Source: Bacteroidaceae bacterium
Lineage (GTDB): Bacteria > Bacteroidota > Bacteroidia > Bacteroidales > Bacteroidaceae
Direction of reading: 5' to 3'
DNA: 44,309 nucleotides
NCBI GenBank assembly: GCA_024698925.1
Contig: JAILQO010000075.1
Span: forward strand, 1 to 44,309
A program made the translations under genes and the position numbers. Shown piece after piece: positions 28,978 through 36,954 of the stretch. The notes beneath the pieces are model-generated. The model was not told where the DNA came from, did no database searches, and saw nothing but the letters and a program-made list of their open reading frames with translations. Positions within the stretch are counted from its first letter, which is position 1. The number at the start of each line of letters is the position of its first letter.

Positions 28978-30246
28978 TCAAAAGCCGTTTTCAGCAACCG
29001 CTAAATTCGATTTTTCCAATTGTTGTTGTGCGTATTCTCGAGTGACCTCAAATTTCTTCTTTGTCATTGATGGCAATTCAAACTGGGGCGTCATCATGAT
29101 TGCTTCAACAATGCTTCGCAATCCACGGGCTCCCAGTTTATACTCGACAGCTTTGTCCACCATATACTCTAAGGCATCTTCGGCGAATGTCAGTTCTATA
29201 CCGTCCATTGCAAAGAGCTTTTGCTGTTGGCGGATGATGGAATTCTTCGGTTCTGTGAGAATGGCGCGAAGTGCTTCGCGATCCAACTGGTTCAGATAAG
29301 TGAGCACTGGTAGGCGGCCGATGATCTCCGGAATCAGTCCAAATGACTTGAGGTCTTGTGGAACGATGTATTTCATCAAATCCTTGCGATCTATGCGAGC
29401 CACGTTTTGTACTGAGTTGTATCCCACCACATGCGTGTTGAGTCGCTGCGCGATTTTTCGTTCAATGCCGTCAAAGGCGCCACCGCAGATAAACAGGATG
29501 TTGCGCGTGTCAACGTGAACATAATCTTGGTCGGGATGTTTACGGCCGCCCTTAGGTGGTACGTTGACAATGGATCCTTCCAGTAACTTCAGCATTCCTT
29601 GCTGCACACCTTCACCACTCACATCGCGTGTGATGCTGGGGTTGTCGGATTTGCGTGCAATTTTATCGATTTCATCAATGAAAACGATGCCTCGTTGGGT
29701 GGCTTCGAGATCGAAATCTGCGACTTGCAGTAAGCGCGAAAGAATACTCTCCACGTCTTCACCGACATAGCCAGCCTCAGTGAATACCGTAGCATCTACA
29801 ATGGTGAAGGGCACTTTCAGCATATTGGCAATCGTGCGTGCCATCAGCGTTTTGCCGGTTCCTGTGGGACCTACCATGATGACATTGCTCTTCTCAATCT
29901 CTACGCCGTCGTTCTTCTCCTGACACAAGCGTTTGTAGTGGTTGTAAACGGCTACGGAGAGATAGCGTTTGGCGTCATCCTGTCCAATGACATATTGGTC
30001 CAAGTAGGCCTTGATGTCTGCAGGCTTAGGGAGCGTCTTCCAATCGAGCTTGCCGTATTTGCCTTTGCCACTGCCGACTGCTGTCTGCGCGTTCTCGTTA
30101 GCGTTGAAAGCTTCTTGCACAATGTTATGTGCCTGCTCTGCGCATTCATCACAGATGAAGCCGTCTATGCCACTAATCAAAAGTCGCACTTCTGCATCTG
30201 AGCGTCCGCAAAAGGAACAGTGGTTATGTCCTTGCTTCTTTGCCAT
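28978..30246 (-). CDS. clpX: ATP-dependent Clp protease ATP-binding subunit ClpX
   Basis: ClpX unfolds tagged proteins and feeds them to ClpP. The N-terminal zinc-binding domain has Cys10, Cys13, Cys32 and Cys35. The AAA+ core has Walker A GPTGTGKT (126-133), Walker [14 protein letters not shown], and pore and sensor elements ([21 protein letters not shown]). The IGF-type loop needed to dock ClpP should lie in the middle of the core ([13 protein letters not shown] to [15 protein letters not shown] region), but I do not see a clear I/L-G-F there in the usual form. The 422-aa length is normal. It is the last gene of tig-clpP-clpX, 35 bases after clpP. Confidence 0.96.
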   Translation of the reverse strand: MAKKQGHNHCSFCGRSDAEVRLLISGIDGFICDECAEQAHNIVQEAFNANENAQTAVGSGKGKYGKLDWKTLPKPADIKAYLDQYVIGQDDAKRYLSVAVYNHYKRLCQEKNDGVEIEKSNVIMVGPTGTGKTLMARTIANMLKVPFTIVDATVFTEAGYVGEDVESILSRLLQVADFDLEATQRGIVFIDEIDKIARKSDNPSITRDVSGEGVQQGMLKLLEGSIVNVPPKGGRKHPDQDYVHVDTRNILFICGGAFDGIERKIAQRLNTHVVGYNSVQNVARIDRKDLMKYIVPQDLKSFGLIPEIIGRLPVLTYLNQLDREALRAILTEPKNSIIRQQQKLFAMDGIELTFAEDALEYMVDKAVEYKLGARGLRSIVEAIMMTPQFELPSMTKKKFEVTREYAQQQLEKSNLAVAENGF

Positions 30247-30281
30247 TCGCGTTAATTATAATATTGTTCGCGCGTGAGCAC

Positions 30282-30953
30282 TTATGCTTTACGTGTGAGC
30301 ACGTTATCCACCATGCCGTATTCCTTGGCTTCCTCGGCAGTCATCCAATAGTTTCGGTCGGAATCGGCCCAAACCTTATCATAAGGGGTATGGCTGTGGT
30401 CTGCGATGATTTGATACAGCTCTTTTTTGAGTTTCTGAATTTCGCGGGCTTCAATCTCAATGTCAGATGCCTGACCCTGCACACCGCCTAAAGGCTGATG
30501 GATCATGACGCGACTATGGGGTAGGGCAGAGCGCTTGCCCTCCTTACCGGATACTAAAAGTACAGCAGCCATCGAGGCGGCCATACCAGTACAGATCGTG
30601 GCAACATCGGAGGTAATGAACTGCATCGTGTCATAGATGCCAAGTCCAGCACTGACGCTACCACCGGGAGAATTCAGATATATACTGATATCTTTGCCGG
30701 GATCGACACTGTCCAAATAGAGCAGTTGCGCTTGGAGGGTGTTGGCCGTGTAGTCATCAATCTGTGTCCCCAGGAAGATGATGCGATCCATCATCAAACG
30801 CGAGAAAACGTCCATTTGCGTGACATTCAGTTGGCGTTCTTCCAAGATGTAGGGATTCAGGTATTGGTTTTGGACGCTCACGATGTCGTCCAAAACCTGC
30901 CCGTTGATGCCGAGGTGCCCCACGGCATATTTACGAAAATCAGAATGTTGCAT
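30282..30953 (-). CDS. clpP: ATP-dependent Clp protease proteolytic subunit ClpP
   Basis: ClpP is the serine peptidase chamber of ClpXP. Ser127 lies in CTGMAASMAAVLL and His152 in RVMIHQPLGGVQG; the Asp of the triad is in the WADSDRNYWMTAEEA segment (around 196-201). The 223-aa length includes an N-terminal stretch (MQHSDFRKYAVGHLGINGQVLDDIV) longer than that of E. coli, as is usual in Bacteroidetes. The start codon lies two bases after the tig stop, so the genes are tightly coupled. The frame is intact. Confidence 0.96.
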   Translation of the reverse strand: MQHSDFRKYAVGHLGINGQVLDDIVSVQNQYLNPYILEERQLNVTQMDVFSRLMMDRIIFLGTQIDDYTANTLQAQLLYLDSVDPGKDISIYLNSPGGSVSAGLGIYDTMQFITSDVATICTGMAASMAAVLLVSGKEGKRSALPHSRVMIHQPLGGVQGQASDIEIEAREIQKLKKELYQIIADHSHTPYDKVWADSDRNYWMTAEEAKEYGMVDNVLTRKA

Positions 30954-30955
30954 GA

Positions 30956-32311
30956 TTATTTCTCTTCAAACAATTTGTTGAATTGTTCAAGCGTGACGCT
31001 CTTCTTGGTGAGCTTGACAATGTCTTTGAGCGCAACGCCGAGTTTCTCCTCTACGCAGCGTGCCACGAGGCCTTCTACTTGCTCTTTCTTCTTCAGCTGC
31101 TCGTTGGCATAGTTGGTGATGATCTCATCAGGCACATTGCCCATGCCGTATTGTGCAAATTGCATACGTGTCTGGCGCTTGGCCGTCTCAAGGACATCCT
31201 CCTGCTCTACCTTGATGCCAGTCTGGTCTGCGAGTTGCTCCTTGGCTAAATGCCACAGCAGTTCCTTGATGCTGCCAGCATAGTTCTGCTCAACATACTC
31301 CTCGCCCTTGTCGGGGTTGTTGGCGCGCATGATGCGCTTGAGCAGTGCGTCGGGCCATTCCAGTTCGCCGATGCGATTCTCCAGATATTTGCGGACATCA
31401 ATCATGAAGCGCAGTTGTGCATCTTCTGCAAACTGATCCTCAAGCTGTTTCTTGATGGCAGCGCGGAACTCTTCTTCGCTCTTGATCTTGCCTTCTCCGA
31501 AGACATTGTCAAAAAGCTCCTGAGACAAATCGGCGGGCACATAGCGGGTAATCTCTGTGATCTGATAGCTGAAGTCGCCGCGAACGTTTTCTGCCTCTTC
31601 CTTGGTGATGCTGAGGAGGCTGGAGAGTTCGATGGCGCTGTTCTCATAGGCTGCTGCAGGGTTGAAGGTGATGACTGTGTTCACACCGATACCCTCGAAC
31701 TTCTTCTTCTGATCGTCGTTCTTGAAGTAGCTGGGAAGGATCACTGCGTCTTCCTTCTGGATGCCACCATCCTTAATGTTGCCGTCGGCATCAAGCTCTG
31801 CAATATGACCTTTTGTCATGTCACCTTCCTGATAGCTCTCGACCTTGTCATAATGACCTCCGCGTTGAGCATATGCATTGACCTGTCCGTCAACCATTTC
31901 GTCTGTTACCTTGATGGAATAGAAGGGAATCTTGTCGGCTTCAGACAGTTTGGCATCAAACTGTGGTGCCAAGGCGATGTCAAAGATGAATTCCTGCTGA
32001 TCAGCTTCGAAGTCGATGGCACCCTGCTTCTCGCTGGCGAGGGGATCACCAAGCATGTCTACTTTCTCATCGCGGAGATAGCCATACAGCTTCTCACTAA
32101 GCAGCTTCTGAACCTCTTCTGCCGTGATCTCTGTTCCAAAGCGCTTTTTCATCAGGCTCATGGGAACTTGACCAGGACGGAAGCCGGGAAGTGATGCCTT
32201 CTTTCTATAGTTCTTGAGCGCCTGATCTACACGCTCCTGATAATCTGCTTTCTCGAAAGTGATGGTCAGCTCTGCTGCCACATTGGATGTCTTGTTAAAT
32301 TGAATGTTCAT
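30956..32311 (-). CDS. tig: Trigger factor
   Basis: Trigger factor binds the ribosome exit tunnel and shields nascent chains. The ribosome-docking motif is present (LPGFRPGQVP, about 40-49). The central PPIase region (about 150-240) is degenerate, as in other Bacteroidetes trigger factors, and the C-terminal helical chaperone domain is complete (451 aa). It heads the tig-clpP-clpX operon, which puts folding and degradation under one promoter. A possible -7 box (TAACTTTG on the minus strand, 32370-32377) lies at the 3' end of lptB. Confidence 0.93.
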   Translation of the reverse strand: MNIQFNKTSNVAAELTITFEKADYQERVDQALKNYRKKASLPGFRPGQVPMSLMKKRFGTEITAEEVQKLLSEKLYGYLRDEKVDMLGDPLASEKQGAIDFEADQQEFIFDIALAPQFDAKLSEADKIPFYSIKVTDEMVDGQVNAYAQRGGHYDKVESYQEGDMTKGHIAELDADGNIKDGGIQKEDAVILPSYFKNDDQKKKFEGIGVNTVITFNPAAAYENSAIELSSLLSITKEEAENVRGDFSYQITEITRYVPADLSQELFDNVFGEGKIKSEEEFRAAIKKQLEDQFAEDAQLRFMIDVRKYLENRIGELEWPDALLKRIMRANNPDKGEEYVEQNYAGSIKELLWHLAKEQLADQTGIKVEQEDVLETAKRQTRMQFAQYGMGNVPDEIITNYANEQLKKKEQVEGLVARCVEEKLGVALKDIVKLTKKSVTLEQFNKLFEEK

Positions 32312-32369
32312 TGATTCTTATTTGTATTGTTTGATTTGATGCGTGATTGGTTCTCTGCAAAATATGTGC

Positions 32370-32377
32370 CAAAGTTA
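32370..32377 (-). promoter_or_regulatory. Possible -7 box of the tig operon
   Basis: TAACTTTG on the minus strand lies 58 bases before the tig start and partly overlaps the intergenic end of lptB. No TTG is seen at the right -33 distance, so support is weak; read-through from lptB is an alternative. Confidence 0.35.
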
Positions 32378-32379
32378 TC

Positions 32380-33261
32380 TTATGCTCCACCAGTTTTGGC
32401 ATTGGCCTCATTGCGCTCGCGTTCCATGGACTCGAAATCTTTGGGGCGCAGCACAAAACTGTTGGTCAAGTACTTTGCTTTGACCACTTCGTTGTTCGCC
32501 AGTTCCTCAGGCGTACCCTTGAAACGAATGCGTCCTTCAAAGAGCATGTAGGCACGGTCTGTGATGCAGAGCGTCTCTTCTACGTTGTGGTCGGTAATCA
32601 GTACGCCGATGTTCATCCTCTTGAGCTTCCATACAATGAGCTGAATGTCCTCTACGGCAATGGGATCCACACCTGCGAAGGGCTCGTCGAGCATGACGAA
32701 TTTCGGGTCAATGGCCAGGCATCGTGCAATCTCCGTGCGGCGTCGTTCTCCGCCACTAAGGCGGTCGCCCAGATTCTTGCGTACTTTTTGTAGACGGAAT
32801 TCGCGGATCAGGCTTTCTAATTTCTCCCGTTTGTACTCTTCGCTACAGTCGGTGCGCAATTCCAGCACGCTGGCAATATTGTCTTCTACGGACATCTTCC
32901 GGAATACACTTGCCTCTTGTGCTAGATAACCGATGCCTTTCTTGGCACGCTTGTAGACGGGAAGGTCGGTGACTTCCTCTTCGCCGATGAATACGCGTCC
33001 TTCGTTGGGAATCACCAATCCTGTGGTCATGTAGAAGGAGGTCGTCTTGCCTGCTCCGTTAGGCCCTAATAGACCTACAATCTCGCCCTGATCAACGTGA
33101 AAATTCACATCATCAGCCACCGTGCGCTTGCCATAAATCTTCTTCAGGTGCTCTGCGCAAAGACGCAATGGCTCCGTTTGGTGCGGTGCCACGTACGAGG
33201 GCAGTGAAGGATCGTTGACAGGTGTGCTGACAGACTTGTTGAATGTGTTCTCTTCGACCAT
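32380..33261 (-). CDS. lptB: LPS export ABC transporter ATP-binding protein
   Basis: LptB powers the LptBFG complex that extracts lipopolysaccharide from the inner membrane. ABC motifs are clear: Walker A GPNGAGKT (residues 66-73), the signature LSGGERRR, and Walker [17 protein letters not shown]. The Q-loop reads [11 protein letters not shown] start at 33261 ([10 protein letters not shown]) because the longer frame crosses the -7 box. The 34-residue N-terminal extension before the conserved [11 protein letters not shown] start is longer than in E. coli LptB (241 aa against 293 here). It is divergent from mlaE. No lptF or lptG gene is nearby. Confidence 0.92.
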   Translation of the reverse strand: MVEENTFNKSVSTPVNDPSLPSYVAPHQTEPLRLCAEHLKKIYGKRTVADDVNFHVDQGEIVGLLGPNGAGKTTSFYMTTGLVIPNEGRVFIGEEEVTDLPVYKRAKKGIGYLAQEASVFRKMSVEDNIASVLELRTDCSEEYKREKLESLIREFRLQKVRKNLGDRLSGGERRRTEIARCLAIDPKFVMLDEPFAGVDPIAVEDIQLIVWKLKRMNIGVLITDHNVEETLCITDRAYMLFEGRIRFKGTPEELANNEVVKAKYLTNSFVLRPKDFESMERERNEANAKTGGA

Positions 33262-33279
33262 AGGCTCAATTTGAGGGTG

Positions 33280-33287
33280 CAAAAGTA
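33280..33287 (-). promoter_or_regulatory. -7 box of lptB
   Basis: TACTTTTG on the minus strand, 18 bases upstream of the lptB start. The -33 element is not clear. Confidence 0.6.
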
Positions 33288-33362
33288 CACAATTATTGTC
33301 AAATAACACTACTTCAAACAAAAAAACTGTTATTAAAGGTGTAGAATTTAGTGTTTTTTGAC

Positions 33363-33370
33363 TACTTTTG
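33363..33370 (+). promoter_or_regulatory. -7 box of mlaE
   Basis: TACTTTTG lies 8 bases before the mlaE ATG (33379), implying a leader of only a few bases. It faces away from the lptB -7 box, 75 bases apart. Confidence 0.6.
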
Positions 33371-33378
33371 CGCCCGTT

Positions 33379-34125
33379 ATGTCAGTTATTCTTACTCCAC
33401 TTAAGACATTTGGCCGTTATTTGCAATTGATGGCAAAGGTTTTTTCGCGGCCTGAACGTTTCCGGATGTTCTTGAAGCAGTACATCACGGAAATGCAGAA
33501 ACTCGGTGTTGATAGTATCGGCATCGTTCTGATGATTTCCTTTTTCATTGGTGCGGTAATTTGTATTCAGATGAAGGTCAATATCCAGAGCCCATGGATG
33601 CCGCGTTTCACGACGGGATATACGACTCGCGAGATATTGCTGTTGGAGTTCTCGTCCAGTATCATGTGTCTGATTCTTGCCGGTAAGGTGGGATCCAACA
33701 TCGCCTCCGAATTGGGCACGATGCGTGTGACGCAGCAGATTGATGCGCTGGATATCATGGGCGTGAATTCTGCCTCGTTCCTGATTCTCCCCAAAATAGC
33801 GGGCTTGGTGACGATGATACCTGTGCTCGTTACCTTCTCGATGGTGTCCGGCTTCGGGGGCGCCTATGCCATTAGCATGGCTGGAATCCTGACGCCTGAG
33901 GATCTTACTTATGGCCTCCAACATAGCTTCAATCAGTGGTTTGTGTGGATGTCATTTATTAAATCTTTCTTCTTCGCTTTCATTATTGCCTCCGTGTCGG
34001 CTTTTTACGGCTACACGGTCGAAGGCGGTAGCGTGGAAGTTGGTAAGGCCTCCACGGATAGTGTTGTCCATTGTTCCATGTTGATACTATTTGCTGATAT
34101 CTTCCTGACACAGATTCTCTCATGA
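33379..34125 (+). CDS. mlaE: Lipid-asymmetry ABC transporter permease MlaE
   Basis: MlaE is the inner-membrane permease of the Mla system, which moves phospholipids between the inner and outer membranes. The 248-aa protein has about five to six hydrophobic segments and the DUF140 signature ([27 protein letters not shown]). I start at the ATG at 33379; an upstream TTG (33358) lies within the promoter. It overlaps mlaF by ATGA. The MCE-domain subunit MlaD, often encoded with MlaE and MlaF, is not in this window. Confidence 0.93.
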   Translation: MSVILTPLKTFGRYLQLMAKVFSRPERFRMFLKQYITEMQKLGVDSIGIVLMISFFIGAVICIQMKVNIQSPWMPRFTTGYTTREILLLEFSSSIMCLILAGKVGSNIASELGTMRVTQQIDALDIMGVNSASFLILPKIAGLVTMIPVLVTFSMVSGFGGAYAISMAGILTPEDLTYGLQHSFNQWFVWMSFIKSFFFAFIIASVSAFYGYTVEGGSVEVGKASTDSVVHCSMLILFADIFLTQILS

Positions 34126-34877
34126 TCGAAATACAATCTCTCTATAAATCTTTCGGGGACAAGGACGTCCTCAAGGACATCAACACCACCTTTAAGGAAG
34201 GACAGACCAATCTGATTATTGGCCAGTCCGGTTCCGGTAAGACGGTGCTGATGAAATGTATTGTGGGACTCTTTGTTCCTACGTCGGGAAAGATTCTCTA
34301 CGATGGCCGTGATTTCGTTGCGATGAACAAGAAAGAGCAGGCGATGTTGCGCCGTGAGATGGGAATGATATTCCAGTCAGCCGCCCTTTTTGACAGCATG
34401 ACCGTTCTGGAAAATGTGATGTTCCCGTTGGATATGTTCTCGTCGATGAATCTCAAGGAGCGCAAGGCCCGTGCCCAGCAATGTCTCGATCGCGTGAATT
34501 TGGTGGATGCCCAGAAGAAATATCCCAATGAGCTCTCGGGCGGTATGCAGAAGCGTGTCGCAATCGCTCGCGCAATCGCCCTCAATCCCAAATATCTTTT
34601 CTGCGATGAGCCTAACAGCGGCCTTGACCCTAAGACGTCCCTCGTGATAGATGCCCTCATTCATGACATCACGGTAGAATTCAATATGACTACCATTATG
34701 AATACGCATGATATGAACTCCGTGATGGGTATTGGTGACAGCATCATCTTCATCAAGGAAGGTCATCAGGAGTGGACGGGTGATAAGACACAAGTGGCCT
34801 GCTCGGATAATCAGGCTCTGACAGATTTTATTTTTGCCTCCGATCTGCTGAAGAAAGCGCGTCAGGCTTTTGTGTAA
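34122..34877 (+). CDS. mlaF: Lipid-asymmetry ABC transporter ATP-binding protein MlaF
   Basis: MlaF hydrolyses ATP to drive MlaE. It shows Walker A GQSGSGKT (34-41), the signature ELSGGMQKRVAIARAIALNP, Walker B YLFCDEPNSGLDPKTS, and the H-loop NTHDMNSV. The 251-aa length is typical. The start codon overlaps the mlaE stop (ATGA). The next gene, an ABC-F protein, begins 17 bases later. Confidence 0.95.
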   Translation: MIEIQSLYKSFGDKDVLKDINTTFKEGQTNLIIGQSGSGKTVLMKCIVGLFVPTSGKILYDGRDFVAMNKKEQAMLRREMGMIFQSAALFDSMTVLENVMFPLDMFSSMNLKERKARAQQCLDRVNLVDAQKKYPNELSGGMQKRVAIARAIALNPKYLFCDEPNSGLDPKTSLVIDALIHDITVEFNMTTIMNTHDMNSVMGIGDSIIFIKEGHQEWTGDKTQVACSDNQALTDFIFASDLLKKARQAFV

Positions 34878-34894
34878 TATGAGCAAGAGTCGCT

Positions 34895-36871
34895 ATGGTT
34901 TCTGTTGAACATCTTTCCGTTGAATTCAGCGCCCGCCCGTTGTTTACGGACGTGAGTTTTGTGATCAACGACCGTGACCGCATCGCGCTTACAGGCAAGA
35001 ACGGCGCAGGTAAGTCCACGCTGCTGAAGATTATTGCCAATCATCAGGCTCCCACATCTGGCGTTGTGGCCGTTCCGCGTGATGTTTCTATTGGCTACCT
35101 ACCACAGGTGATGGATTTGGCAGATGAGCGCACCGTGATGGAGGAGACGCTTCTGGCTTTCGACCATATCCGTGACTTGCAGGCAGACATTGACAGGATG
35201 AATGTCGAGATGGCCGAGCGCACCGATTATGAGAGCGAGGAGTATATGGCTCTGGTGGAGCGCTATACGCATGCCGAAGAACACTTCCAGCTGATGGGCG
35301 GCCTCAATTTCCATGCCGAGGTGGAGCGCACGCTCCAGGGACTGGGCTTTGATCGTTCAGACTTTGACCGTCCTACGCGCGAGTTGAGTGGCGGTTGGCG
35401 TATGCGTATTGAATTGGCCAAGCTGTTGTTGCGTCAACCTGATGTGCTCCTGCTTGACGAGCCCACCAACCACCTTGACATCGAGAGCATCCAATGGTTG
35501 GAGCAGTATCTCATCCAGCGCGCAGGCGCTGTGGTGCTTGTCAGTCATGACCGTGCCTTCATCAATAATGTCACCAACCGCACGTTGGAAATCTCGTGTG
35601 GACGCATTTGGGACTATAAGGTCAAATACGATGAATATGTGCGTCTGCGTGTGGAACGTCGCGAACAGCAGCTTCGCGCCTACGAGAACCAGCAGAAGGA
35701 GATTGCCGACCTGAAGGAGTTCATCGAGCGATTCCGCTACAAACCGACCAAGGCCGTGCAAGTGCAGGAGCGTATCAAGCAACTCAACCGTATCGTTCCC
35801 ATCGAGGTGGACGAGGTGGATAATAGTGCCCTCCATCTTAAGTTCCCTCCTTGCCAACGCTCTGGCGACTTCCCCCTGATCGTGGATGACCTGCGCAAAG
35901 CGTATGGCGACCATGAGGTCATCGCTCATGTGAATCTCACGATTCGTCGCGGCGAGAAGGTCGCTTTTGTAGGCCGTAACGGCGAGGGTAAATCCACGCT
36001 CGTGAAATGTATCCTCGGCGAGATCCCGTTTGAGGGCTCGTTGAAAGTCGGGCACAACGCACAGATTGGCTATTTCGCCCAGAATCAGGCGCAACTGCTG
36101 GATCCGGAACTGACGGTCTTCGACACCATAGATCGTGTAGCCCGTGGCGATGTCCGCATGCGCATTCGGGATATTTTGGGCGCTTTCATGTTCGGAGGCG
36201 AGGCTTCGGACAAAAAAGTGAAGGTCCTCTCCGGTGGCGAACGCAGCCGTCTGGCGATGATTAAACTGCTGTTGGAACCTGTTAATTTCCTGATTCTTGA
36301 TGAGCCCACCAACCACCTGGATATGAAATCCAAGGATGTGCTCAAGGAGGCTATTGCTGCGTTTGACGGCACCGTCATTGTCGTCAGTCACGACCGCCAG
36401 TTCCTGGACGGCCTCGTGCAGCGTGTTTATAGCTTTGGCGGTGGGCAGGTGAGAGAGCACTTGGGAGGTATTTATGATTGGCTGAACAGACCCACCCCCC
36501 AGCCCCTCCCTAACGAAGTGTCCAGGGCGACTGGGGTCTTTAGAGAAGCCACTGAATGTGGCTTCGGCCCCACAAAGGGGAGCGAATCCCCCATTCGCGA
36601 CGGAGAGCAAAGGCAGGGGGGTGGGTCTTCCTCCTACCAAGCCCAAAAGGCTGCAGCCCGTCAGCGCAAGAAGTTGGAGAAGGCGGTGAGCGAGGCCGAA
36701 GCTCAAGTCACGCAGCTCGAAGCAGCCCTCCACCTCATCGAGGACCGCTTAGCTACACCCGATGGCGCAGCGGATACCTCCCTCTATGAGAAATATACCC
36801 GCATCAAACAACAACTCGAAGCCGCTGAGGAGGAGTGGATGACCGCCTCCGAAGCCCTCTCCGAATCCTAA
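34895..36871 (+). CDS. ABC-F family ATPase with an in-frame palindromic insertion
   Basis: ABC-F proteins have two fused ABC domains without membrane parts and act on the ribosome (translation factors or antibiotic protection). Domain 1 has Walker A GKNGAGKS (34-41) and signature LSGGWRMR. Domain 2 has Walker A GRNGEGKS (360-367) and signature LSGGERSR. The inter-domain linker helices lie at about 245-305. After domain 2 comes a foreign segment (residues 532-578, RPTPQPLP to RQGGGSSS) encoded by a palindromic repeat, then a helical coiled coil (about 580-655: RQRKKLEKAVSEAEAQVTQLEA). The insert sits in a naturally variable linker before the C-terminal coiled coil, so function is probably kept. 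The layout suggests a Uup/YdiF-like member, but I cannot assign it more closely. Confidence 0.92.
   Translation: MVSVEHLSVEFSARPLFTDVSFVINDRDRIALTGKNGAGKSTLLKIIANHQAPTSGVVAVPRDVSIGYLPQVMDLADERTVMEETLLAFDHIRDLQADIDRMNVEMAERTDYESEEYMALVERYTHAEEHFQLMGGLNFHAEVERTLQGLGFDRSDFDRPTRELSGGWRMRIELAKLLLRQPDVLLLDEPTNHLDIESIQWLEQYLIQRAGAVVLVSHDRAFINNVTNRTLEISCGRIWDYKVKYDEYVRLRVERREQQLRAYENQQKEIADLKEFIERFRYKPTKAVQVQERIKQLNRIVPIEVDEVDNSALHLKFPPCQRSGDFPLIVDDLRKAYGDHEVIAHVNLTIRRGEKVAFVGRNGEGKSTLVKCILGEIPFEGSLKVGHNAQIGYFAQNQAQLLDPELTVFDTIDRVARGDVRMRIRDILGAFMFGGEASDKKVKVLSGGERSRLAMIKLLLEPVNFLILDEPTNHLDMKSKDVLKEAIAAFDGTVIVVSHDRQFLDGLVQRVYSFGGGQVREHLGGIYDWLNRPTPQPLPNEVSRATGVFREATECGFGPTKGSESPIRDGEQRQGGGSSSYQAQKAAARQRKKLEKAVSEAEAQVTQLEAALHLIEDRLATPDGAADTSLYEKYTRIKQQLEAAEEEWMTASEALSES
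36488..36628. repeat. Palindromic coding element, copy 1 (in ABC-F)
   Basis: Ends AGACCCACCCCCC (36488-36500) and GGGGGGTGGGTCT (36616-36628) are perfect inverted repeats; the pairing extends to 17 bases with one mismatch. The 141-base element (47 codons) shares its right half with the copy in the U32 gene (GCGAATCCCC, ATTCGCGACGGAG). Confidence 0.85.
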
Positions 36872-36954
36872 ATTCTCCATTTTCAATTCTCCATTTTCAA
36901 TTCTCAATTTTCAATTCTCCATTTTCCATTGTCCATTTTCCATTTTCCATTATG
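36871..36954. repeat. Twelve-unit heptamer array bridging ABC-F and the M13 peptidase gene
   Basis: The array runs AATTCTC, CATTTTC, AATTCTC, CATTTTC, AATTCTC, AATTTTC, AATTCTC, CATTTTC, CATTGTC, CATTTTC, CATTTTC, CATTATG. The first base is the last base of the ABC-F stop codon and the last unit contains the peptidase ATG, so the whole 84-base junction is the array. The plus strand has no stop in any frame across it. Confidence 0.92.

Noticed and set aside
33358..33378. A TTG start that would lengthen MlaE by seven residues
   Set aside because: It lies on the promoter -7 box, and the ATG at 33379 fits the family start.
36488..36628. A classical insertion sequence or MITE with target-site duplication
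   Set aside because: The inverted ends are present, but I see no clear flanking direct duplication and no transposase, so I describe it only as a palindromic repeat element.
35357..36733. A 458-codon antisense open frame opposite the ABC-F gene
   Set aside because: It is the shadow of a conserved two-domain ATPase. It contains the reverse reading of the palindromic element, which is interesting only for the element itself.
36835..36951. An upstream ATG that would add 39 residues to the M13 peptidase
   Set aside because: The added part is the translated heptamer array plus the end of ABC-F. The ATG at 36952 gives a proper lipoprotein signal.
36871..36954. A CRISPR-like array
   Set aside because: The units are 7 bases with no spacers and no cas genes are nearby.
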